A stretch of 64,000 nt of DNA from Niebla homalea (Eukaryota; Ascomycota; Lecanoromycetes; Lecanorales; Ramalinaceae). The stretch is from positions 434,001-498,000 of the forward strand of contig JAHGAU010000033.1 of the NCBI GenBank assembly GCA_019925105.1. Direction: 5' to 3'. The notes under the pieces were generated by a model. The model had not been told where the DNA came from and did not search any database. It saw nothing but the letters and a program-made list of their open reading frames with translations. This document shows, piece after piece, positions 50,801 to 60,686 of this stretch (position 1 is its first letter; each line of letters opens with the position of its first letter). The position numbers and the translations under genes are program-made.

Positions 50801-53800
50801 TTACCGAAAACCTTACGGAAAAGGCCCGTTATTAATTAAGGGAGAAAAAAAGAAACGGAAACCAGTTATATTAATTATATAAACCGGAAAATATCTTTTA
50901 TAATTATAAGGATATAATAATAAATATTTATTAAAAGTCCTTAAAAAAGTTAATAATAATAATATAAAAGGGGTATATATTAAATACGTAAATATTAAGA
51001 AAAATATTTAAAAATATTATATAAAATTAAAACAATATAAATATATAAAGGAACGGAAAAGCAATAAGTTTAAAAGTAGCTTTTATAAGGATATAATCGT
51101 AATATTATAAATTTTCTTAAGGGAGTTCAAACATAAAAAGTATATAAATAAATTATTATTCTTTAAATAACCGTTAATATCCTTTACCTTAAGGGATAAA
51201 GGGTAGAAGTTTGGTGGACGCCGGTTTTTACCTTAACGTTATAAGTATCAGGTTTTTACGGTTATTAATAAGGTTAAAAGGCCGCGTATTAAGGAACGCT
51301 GGAATTAGCTTAGCTAGATCCATAATATAAATCAATTAATCAATCAAATTAAACCGTTTTTATTCATCCGGAGTTAAATTATTAAAGCGCTATTATCCTT
51401 TTTTATAATATTATAACGGCAAAAATACTTATTAATAATCTTTCTATCGTTAAAAGTTAAGTAATAATAATTTTAAGGTATAAAGTCTTTATATTTTTAT
51501 TAATACTTAATTTACTTTATCGTAACTTATAAAGTAATTATTATAGTTTTTATTCTTTAAATCCTTTTAATTTCGGTTTTTTTTATGTTTAATAAGAATT
51601 TATATACACTTAGATTAACCTCCGGGCTACCGGTAAAATTAAATTTTTCTTAATTTATTCCTATTTTATTTTAATAAAAAAAAAAGAATAAATATTTTTA
51701 ATTTCTTTTTTTTTAATTTAAAATTTATTAAGATTCTAACGGATCTATCCGTTTCCTATTATTATAATTAAGTTTATATATTTCTTTAACCTTATTTAAA
51801 CGATTATTTAATTTAATAAAATTTTAATTAATAATATAAAGACCTTAAACTTTAATACCGGAATAAAAGTTATTTTATAAATACCGTTAATTACTTTTAA
51901 ATATTAATTTTAGACTTTCTATAATATTTAAATAAACTCTTTTTTATATCCCGGAATACTTTTAAATATATATTAAATAGCTATAATATATATTATAGTT
52001 AATTTTATTATAATTTAATAAATAGTCCGAGCTTTTTATAACGTAATTCCCTATATTAATATAATAAAATAAGTAAAACTTTTTTCTTATAAAGTTATTT
52101 TCTTTTAAACTTTTCTTATATAATCTTTTTAATTAAGTTTCTTATTTATTTAAAGGTTAAAGATTTTAATATTAATATCCGGCTTTATTATAACTTTATT
52201 TAAGTTTATTATAGTTATTATATTATATAGCTTTAAACTCTTAATTATATAAATAAGCTTATACTTATATAATGTAAATTAAACTTTATAAGTTCTTATT
52301 TACTGAAAATAGACTTTATAAGTTTATTTTAATTCTAAATAATTTATATATATAAAGGTTTTATAAGCTAAAAGGTAAACATTATTAATAAAGTTTTTAA
52401 CTTAAACCTTTTATTTTAACTTAATAAGCTTTTTAATTAATAAACCGTTAAAAAATAAGAATAATATAAAAGAAATAAGCGATTTTTAAGGAATCCTTAT
52501 TATAATAAGCTTTATTAAGCTTATTTTTTCTTTTAAGTTGATTAATATAACTTAATCGTTGAAGAAACTCTTTATTTACTTAATTAAGAAGGGTAATATC
52601 CTTTTTTTCCTTAAGTTATATAATATTTTTTAATAATTTATTTTATTAAAGGTATTTATAATATTAAGAATAAAAAGACTTATAATATACTTTTTCTTAT
52701 AACCTTATATTATATATATACCGTTGATTAATCCTTTAAGGGCTTTTTTTATTAATTAATTTTTCCTTATTTTTATTTATTAATCGGGAAGAAATCTATA
52801 ATTTTTAATATAATTATTAAGGATTTTCATTATTATTATTTTTAAAGCCTTTTTTAACTTATATAAAAATATAATAAATCTATAAAATTTTATATCTAAA
52901 ATAATCCGGCTTAATAAACTTCTTAAGGATAATTATCTTTAATTTTTTAAACTTACGTAAGTAATAATTAACGTTAAAATATACTTAAAAGAAATAAATA
53001 AAAACTTTCTTAAACGGTAAAATTATTATTATTAAGAATTTATTAAGAATTTTATTTAAACCGGGGGCTTTATCCTTTTTTAATTTATTAATCGCTTTAA
53101 TTATTATATCTTATATTATTACTTTATTTATTAATATAGGGTTAAAGTATATAATACCATCAATATCGTTTAAATTAACCTTTAACGGAAAAGGGAAAAA
53201 TATTCCTTTAAAAGCCTTGATTTTACCGTTAAAAGTATTAATTAATATATTATCGGGTCTTTTAAAAGGCGGGAATTTAAGGATAAATTTTAATTTCTTA
53301 TTTTATTTTTCATTATATTTTATTAACTTTTAAATATTATAAAATAAAATTATTAAGTTATATATTATAGATTAAAAGTATATTTATTTAGTTTTCTTAA
53401 TAATTTTTTCCTTTTTTTTTTTAAATAATTTTTAATTAATTAAGTATCTTTTAATTTCTATATTTAAAAGCTTATTTTATTAGCCTTTTTACCTTTATAA
53501 TTACGGGTATATACCTTTTATTTTAACAGGTTTTAACTCTTTAAAAAAATTTTATTATCGGGATTATTTTATTAATTATTTTATTTAATACCTTTATTAT
53601 TCGCTTTATAAAAAGGTTAATCCGGTTTTTATTATTTAATTAAAGGAGGTCCGTAAACTATATTATTGTTTTTTTTACTTTTATATGAATTTTTATTATT
53701 TTAATTATTTTCTATGCTTTTTTTTTACCGGTAATAATAAGATCGTATTAATGGTTTAATTTAAAGTTATTTATATCGGTATATAATTTAAGTTATATTT

Positions 53801-54319
53801 TAAGTCCTTTCGTAACTTATATATTATAATTACGTTAATAACCTTTTCCGTATTAAAGGTTAAATTAATTATTATTTTAAACTTATAACTCTTTTATATA
53901 ATAATCTTTTATAATATTAATAATAAAAAATTAATTTAAGCGGTAATTATTAATAAATTATTAAATTTAATATAATTTATTATACGTTTTTCTTTATTCT
54001 ATATATAATAATATAGGTTAAAATCTTTAAGTAATATATATTTATTTAAAGTAATTAAAACCTTTTTAAATAATAATATTGTAAATAATCCCTTTTTATT
54101 AAATAATAGCGGGTTATATATATTATAAATATTAAGGTCGCCCTTTAAGTTTTTTTCCTTTCTAATACGGAATATATAAAGGTTTTTATTATAATAAGTA
54201 TTATCCTAGTTATTTATATTAAGTTACTTATTTATAAAGAAGTATATTCTGGTTATTTTATCCCCCTTAAAGGTTAAATAAAACCTTTCTTCCGGGTTAA
54301 TAAATAAATATATATATAA

Positions 54320-54890
54320 AAATAAACGAGGTTATTAAAGATTTTACGGAGAAGGCCCGTTACCGGCTAAAAAAAAAAAAGAGGAACGGAAACCGGTTAC
54401 GTTAATTATATAAACCGGAAAGTATCTTTTATAATTATAAGGATATAATAATAAATACTTATTAAAAGTCTTTAAAAGACTTAACGGCGATAATAATATA
54501 AAAGGGGTATATATTAAGCGCGTAAGTATTAATAAGGATATTTAAAAATATTATATAAGATTAAGGTAATATAAATATATAAAAAACCAAAAAAGCAATA
54601 AGCTTAAGGATAGCCTTTATAAGGATATAATTATAATATTACGGATTTTCTTAAGGAAGTTAAAATATAAGAAATATGTAAATAAATTATTATTTTTTAA
54701 ATAACCGTTAATATTCTTTACCTTAAAAGATAAAGGGTAAAGGTTTAATAAACGCCGGTTTTTATTTTAACGTTATAAGTATCAGGTTTTTACGGTTATT
54801 AATAAGGTTAAAAGGCCGTATATTAAGGAACGCCGGAATTAGCTTAGCTAGACCCGTAGTATAAATCAATCAATCAATCAATCAATCAAT
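54320..54890 (+). mobile_element. LINE-i: ~570-bp 5'-truncated LINE copy
   Basis: Homologous to the last ~570 bp of LINE-c (from about 40820), ending in six AATC repeats at about 54865-54890. It interrupts LINE-f. The flanks do not form a target duplication. Instead the LINE-f sequence jumps by about 700 bp, judged against LINE-c (31,100 versus 31,800), so the insertion was accompanied or followed by a deletion. Moderately RIP-mutated along its whole length. Confidence 0.85.
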
Positions 54891-56041
54891 AATCTTTTTA
54901 TTTAAAACGTTATTATATATTTTTATTAACGTTACGCTTAATATAATAATAAAATACTTTTTTATATATTTTAAAAATTAAGTTTCCTTATTATTAGAAA
55001 AAGCTTATAATTAATAATCTTAAGACTTAAATAAAAAACCGTATTCTTCTTTTCTATATTCTTTAATGTAACCTTTTTTTCGGTTTTTATAAAACGTAAT
55101 AAATATATTTTATTTATTACGATAATAAATGATTACCTTAAAACCTTAATTGACTTATATTTTCCCTTATTAATTTAAGTTTTAAACTTTTTTAAGTTTT
55201 CTTTTGGTTTTAACGATATTATATTAAAAAGGATATTTTTATTTTATAATTTACGTATTATAATAATTTATTTTATTAATAATTCTATTATTACCTTAAA
55301 AGCCTTTATTAACTATAACGGGTTTATTTCCTTAACCGCGTTTTTTTCCTTATTATTAAATAGGTAGACCGTTATTATTTTTATTTTCCTTAATGCGGCT
55401 ATTTTCTCCTCCGTTATCCCCTTATTCTTTATTACGGGTACCTTTTTTATTACCTTTATTACTTAGTTTTTTTTCGCTTAAAAAATTACCGCCTTTATAT
55501 CCTTACTTTGTACCCTTAACTTTAAACCGTTATTTTTACCCTTTATTAACGCCTTCGCTTCCGCCCTTTAAAAGCCCCGTAAATGCTCCGCCTTCCCTAA
55601 TTTTACCTTTATTTTTATATAGAAGTTTTTTACGTTTTTTAGTTTAATTTATAGTATTAATTAAGTTTTTAACGTAATATTTTTTTACTTTATTATAAGG
55701 AATCTTTTTAAAGCTTTTACCGTTTCCTTTATTACCCTTTTACTTTTATTTACCGGGTAATATATTATCTCCGCCTTTTACTTTTAATCCTTTAAGGTCT
55801 TATTTTCCTTATTAATTTTATTTCCTTTTTATATATTTTTAATAGTATTTTTACCGCGGTCTTCCCGCCTTTTCCTTCTATTTATATTTTTCGTTATTAA
55901 TATTATACCGGCCTTCTTACCCCCTTATTTACTTATTATTTCCGTACCGTTATTACGTATTTTACGTGCTTTAATATACGTATTTTATTAACCTTAATTC
56001 CCTTATTTATTTTAAGCGTTATCCGGCTTATTATTATTATA

Positions 56042-56218
56042 TTATTTATATACGTTATCGCCGTTTCTATTAATATAGGTTATTTGCCCGTTTACTATCT
56101 TATTTTTAATTATTACGTTATTTTTACTTATCGTACTTAATATACTTCCCTTATTATTATTAGAGCTATACGTATACGCATCGTTTTGGACCTCTGGGGT
56201 CCTTTTATTCATCGCCAT
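56042..56218 (-). pseudogene. LINE-f ORF1 N-terminus (subfamily II)
   Basis: 58 codons on the minus strand beginning MAMNKRTPEVQNDAYTYSSN and ending ITYINRNGDNVYK before a stop. An in-frame ATG nine bases upstream (56227) gives an MER extension not conserved elsewhere. It marks the 5' end of LINE-f. Confidence 0.85.
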
Positions 56219-56230
56219 CCTTTCCATTTA

Positions 56231-57612
56231 TAAAATAATTTAATTTAAAAGAATTAAGCGTTTATAAGGTAAAAAATAGAAATTATAAATAAATTAAATA
56301 TCCGATTTCTTAATTCTTATACGTATTTTCAAAAAGATATATTAAGATTAAAGTTTTATAATTATTATTATATTAATTAAATATAAAATTAACCGCTTAT
56401 ATAAAAATTTACCGCCGTTATATAAATATGTCTTTAAGAAAATTCAAATAATTTAATATAATAAAGTTATTTATATTTATAAGTTATTTTTTATATAATA
56501 AGGATTATAAAAAGAATAAATAAGTAATATTATTTTAAATTTATATCTTAATAATAGAATTATAATTTCGAAAAATGGAATTAAAACCTTATAATAAACG
56601 TAATAAAGGTAGAAGAAACTTAAACATTAATTATAAATAACTTTAAGGATAAGATTTTTATTAATTATTAACGTATTATTATAATTACCGATAAATTAAT
56701 TATAATTCTTAAGGATAATAATTTTTATTATAATCTTTATTAAAAAAGATATATTTAACTTCATAAAAAATCGTTAATTTAAACAATATAATTAAAAAAA
56801 ATATTGTTCTTATAAAATTATTTCCATTTAATTAAAAAACTTATAATTTAATTAAAAATCATATTAAAAAATATAACGGAATTTAACCTTTTAATTAAAG
56901 TTAAAATTAATAGAAAAATATGGTAATTAATCTTAATATATTTAATAAAACTTTTTTTATAATAATAAGTAAAGTTATTAAGATATATATATTAATTATA
57001 TATTAAAGGCTTATTACAAATGATTTTATGTTAAAATTTATTAATAAAATTAACTTTTATAGCCTTTCATAACGCTTTAAAGCCTATAAAATAAAATGAA
57101 TACATTTTTTTATTTTTTATTTCCCGATTAGCTTTTTAATTAATCTCGTAAAGCTTAATTTTAATATTATTAATATTGTAAACTTTTAAAATTAATAAAT
57201 TTTATATAATACGGCATTTAATTTCTATTATTATTAAAACGTTAAGAATTATTAATAAAACGTACTTTTATTCTTTAACTTATAAATAATACTTTATATT
57301 AGAATTATTTTCTAAAAAACCTTTTTATAACTTTATTATAACTTTTTCAATTTCTTAATATTATAATTCTTAAGATATAAACTAATTTTTTAAAGCTATT
57401 TTTCTATGTAAATATTAAGGAACTTAATAATATAGAAATTATAATAAAAATAAAGGATAAGCTTTATTATATATAATATAAAGAGTATTTTAATTTACTA
57501 AAAAAGAAATAATTCTTTAAGAATAACCTTTTAAAATAAACTTTTAAAAATTACTTTATAAAGATTATATAAAGTATTTTCATTTACGTTGTAACTGTAA
57601 GATAGTTTTTTA
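56231..57612. other. Unassigned, extremely AT-rich DNA
   Basis: No LINE, gypsy or MITE landmark is recognisable. Around 56590-56770 the plus strand has a lysine/asparagine-rich frame broken by TAA; elsewhere nothing. It should be the original flank of the LINE cluster, but it does not visibly continue LINE-b or the sequence left of 28440. Confidence 0.4.
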
Positions 57613-59364
57613 ATATTAATTAATTAATTGATTAATTTATATTACGGGTTTAATTAAGTTAATTCCGGCGTTCCTTAATACGCGGCCTTTTAGTTTTATT
57701 AATAACCGTAAAAACTTAATACTTATAACGTTAAAGTAAAAACCGGCGTTTATTAAGTTTCTACCCTTTATCCTTTAAGGTAAAGGATATTAATAGTTAT
57801 TTAAAGAATAATAATTTATTTATATACTTTTTATATTTTAACTCCCTTAAGAAAATCTATAATATTACGATTATATCTTTATAAAAATTATCTTTAAGCT
57901 TATTATTTTTCCGTTTTTTTATATATTTATATTATTTTAACTTTATATAATACTTTTAAATATCTTTATTAATATTTATATATTTAATATATACCCTTTT
58001 TATATTATTATTATTATTAACTTTTTTTAAGGATTTTTAATAAACGTTTATTATTATATCCTTATGGCTATAGAAAATGCTTTCCGGTTTACATAATTAA
58101 TATAACCGGTTTCCGTTTCTTTTTTCTTCCTTAATTAATAACGGGCCTTTTCCGTAAAATCTTTAATAATTTTATTTATTTCTATAATAAAATTAAACTA
58201 TAATAATAATCCGGTAAATATTATAAACTTAATAATTACCCGGATATTTCGCTTTATAAATAATATTTAATAATGATTATAAATATTAATTTTTATAATA
58301 AATCTTAAGTTAACCTCCGTAAATAAAAAATAAAAAATAAAAACGTATATAGCGTTTTAGTTTTTTTTATTTATCCTTATATCCGGCATTTATTCAATTT
58401 CCGGTATAAATAATAAATAAGAAGTAAATTAAATTAAATTTATTTATCTAAAATTAAATTATTAATACGTTATTATTTTTCTTTATAATATTATAATAGC
58501 GGAAATACTCATTAATATTCTTTTTATTATTAAGAATTAAATAATAACGACCTTAAAATATAAAGTCCTTATATTTTTATTAACGTTTAATTTATTTTAT
58601 TATAATTTATAAAACGATTATTATAATTTTTATTTTTTAAATCCTTTTAATCTTGGTTCTTTTTATACTTAACGGGAATTTATATACGCTTAAATTAACC
58701 TCCGGAATACCGATAAAATTAATTTTTTTTAACTTATTCTTATTTCGTCTTAATAAAAAAAGGGATAAATATTTTTAAATTATTCTTTTTAATTTAAAGT
58801 TTATTAAGATTCTAGCGGATCCGCCCGTTTCCTATTATTATAACTGGGTATATGTATCTTTTTAATTTTACTTAAGTAATTATTTAATTTAATAAAATTT
58901 TAATTAACGATATAAAGACTTTAAATTTTAATACCGGAATAAAAATTATTTTATAAGTATTATTAACTACTCTTAAATATTAATTTTAAACTTTCTATAA
59001 TATTAAAATAGGCTTTTTCCTGTATTTTAGAGTACCTTTAAGTATATATTAAATAATTATAGCGTATATTATAATTAACTTTATTATAGCTTAATAAATA
59101 GTCCGGGCCTTTTATAATATAACTTTTTATATTAATATAATAAAATAAATAAAGCCTTTTTTACTCCGGGAAGCGGAACGGGATATATCCCATGGGATAG
59201 GGACGGGATAGGGACGGGATAGGGATGGGACGGGATGAAGTGAATAGACTCCCATCCCGCACTAGTACGGGATGGGATGGGACGGGATAGGGATATGCCA
59301 AGATTCCAGTGGCGGATAAGATAAGGGAAACCCTGGCTAAAATACTGAATTAAGGGGTAAAAAA

Positions 59365-59489
59365 GGGGTGATTATCAGAAAGATCAGCACAAATTTTTTT
59401 GGTGGTTTATCGATAGCCGGAAAAACCATAATCCGGTTATCGATAAACCACCAAAAAAAATTTGTGCTGATCTTTCTGATAATCACCCC
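59365..59489. repeat. Long hairpin, 56-bp arms and 12-nt loop
   Basis: The arms 59365-59420 and 59433-59489 are reverse complements with one substitution and a one-base length difference in the T/A run; the loop is aaaaaccataat. Weaker pairing continues outward for about 15 bases. The arms contain gatcagcacaaatttttttg and ggtggtttatcgata. No relative of this sequence occurs elsewhere in the window. Confidence 0.92.
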
Positions 59490-59504
59490 TTTTTCCACCC
59501 TTAT

Positions 59505-59865
59505 TTGCACCCTTACCCTCTCACCCTTACCCCCACCCTCAACCCCACCCTCACCTGCACCCTCACCTGCACCCTTACCTGCACCCTCACCTGCACCCTC
59601 ACCACCACCCTTGCAACCTTACCTGCACCCTTACCTGCACCCTTACCACCACCCTCACTACCACCCTCACCACCACCCTCACCACTCTCACCACCCTCAC
59701 CACCCTCATTACCCTCATCACCCTTATCACCCTCATCACCCTTATCACCCTCATCACCCTTATCACCCTCATTACCCTTATTACCCTTAATAACCTCACC
59801 CTTACTCTTACCCTTACCTTTACCCTTACCTGCACCCTTACCAATACCCTTATTAATTCACTATT
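59505..59865 (-). repeat. Degenerate hexanucleotide array (CACCCT/TACCCT)
   Basis: About 360 bp of six-base units, caccct, taccct and variants (tgcaccct, atcaccct), with local higher-order patterns such as cacccttat|caccctcat alternation at 59705-59770. The opposite strand is rich in GGG runs spaced by three bases (GGGTGA, GGGTAA). The unit is not a rotation of the usual fungal telomere CCCTAA, so this is not telomeric DNA as such. It produces long Pro/His-, Thr/Leu- and Val/Arg-rich open frames on both strands that are artefacts. Confidence 0.9.
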
Positions 59866-60686
59866 ACCCCGCGTTTTGGCGGGATCTTGGCATATCCCGA
59901 TCCCATCCCGCCGGGATAGGGATGGGATGGGATGGGATTCAGCCTTATCCCGTCCCACGCGGGATGGGATAAGTGAATCGAAAAACCGTCCCATCCCGTC
60001 CCGCTTCCCGCAGTAGCCTTTTTCTTATAAAGTTATTTTCTTTTAAACCTTTTTTATATAATCCTTTTAATTAAGCTTTTTATTTATTTAAAAGTTAAAA
60101 ACTTTAATATTAATATCCGGCTTTACTATAATTTTATTTAAGTTTATTATAATTATTATATAATATAGTTTTAGGTATTTAATTATATAAATAAATTTAT
60201 ATTTATATAATATTAATTAAGCCCTATAAGTTCTTATTTATTAAAAATAAACTATATAAGCTTATTTTAATTTTAAATAATTTATACGTATAAAAATATT
60301 ATAGGCTAAAAAATAAACGTTATTAATAAAGTTTTTAACTTAAATCTTTTATTTTAACTTAATAAACTTTTTAATTAATAAACCGTTAAAGAATAAAAAT
60401 AATCTAAAAGAAATAAAAAATTTTTAAAGAATCTTTATTATAATAAGCTTTATTAAGCTTATTTTTTATCTTAAATTAATTAATATAATTTAATCGCTTA
60501 AAAAACTTTTTATTTATTTAATTAAAAAAAATAATATCCTTTTTTTCCTTAAGTTATATAGTAATTTTTAATAATTTATTTTATTAAGAGTATTTATAAT
60601 ATCGAGAAAAAGAAAACTTATAATATATTTTTTCCTATAACCTTATACCGTATATATATTATTAATTAATCCTTTAAGGGTTATTT

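Larger units (their letters stand above)
45145..51345 (+). mobile_element. LINE-g: full-length LINE inside LINE-f
   Basis: Flanked by a 10-bp duplication, aaattaaacc (45135-45144 and 51346-51355). ORF1 starts at ATG 45155. The body is interrupted by fragment LINE-h (47502-47878) and ends in AATC-type repeats near 51345. Without LINE-h it is about 5.8 kb. RT motifs (GFINNVYLLIYNIF) lie near 49495-49545, and the C-terminal zinc module at about 50500-50790. It runs antiparallel to its host. RIP-mutated except for its 5' edge. Confidence 0.92.
44353..56227 (-). mobile_element. LINE-f: full-length minus-strand LINE, interrupted
   Basis: The 3' end (ttgattgattgatt, then the family terminus) begins at about 44357. 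The body runs to 45134, is split by LINE-g (45145-51345), resumes at 51356-54311, is interrupted by fragment LINE-i (54320-54890), and resumes at 54891 to the ORF1 start at 56218. Relative to LINE-c, about 700 bp of LINE-f sequence is missing at the LINE-i site. It belongs to ORF1 subfamily II. No clean target duplication was identified. RIP-mutated. Confidence 0.85.
59162..60015 (+). mobile_element. MITE A3, family A ends with a foreign core
   Basis: Inverted ends TACTCCGGGAAGCGGAACGG (left) and TACTGCGGGAAGCGGGACGG (reverse complement of the right end), with a perfect 8-bp duplication, gccttttt (59154-59161 and 60016-60023), inside LINE-j. The subterminal GGGAC/GGGAT repeats, the cactagtacggg palindrome and the ccaagat/atcttgg brackets match A1. 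The AT-rich core of A1 and A2 is absent; in its place (about 59305-59880) are a long hairpin and a CACCCT-type array. At 854 bp it is the largest A element here. Open frames across it are low-complexity repeat translations. Confidence 0.88.
57613..60686 (-). mobile_element. LINE-j: minus-strand LINE, split by MITE A3 and by LINE-k
   Basis: Begins with a decayed TTGA tail and the family terminus (ttccggcgttccttaatacg near 57660). Its body aligns with LINE-f from 44353 and 51356 onward. MITE A3 is inserted at 59162-60015. At 60686 it is cut by LINE-k, and its remaining 5' part lies beyond the window or is lost. It contains the 3' noncoding region, the zinc module and part of RT. RIP-mutated. 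Confidence 0.88.

Noticed and set aside
55393..55647. 84-codon plus-strand Leu/Pro/Phe-rich frame
   Set aside because: It lies antisense to ORF1 of LINE-f; the hydrophobic composition reflects RIP-mutated DNA.
59780..59860. Telomere repeat tract
   Set aside because: The unit CCCTTA is not a rotation of CCCTAA, the units are mixed with CACCCT, and the array is internal to a MITE with a clean target duplication.
59368..59994. Long Pro/His-, Thr/Leu- and Val/Arg-rich frames on both strands (131-155 codons)
   Set aside because: They are low-complexity readings of the CACCCT-type array and hairpin in MITE A3, open in several frames at once, with no family resemblance.
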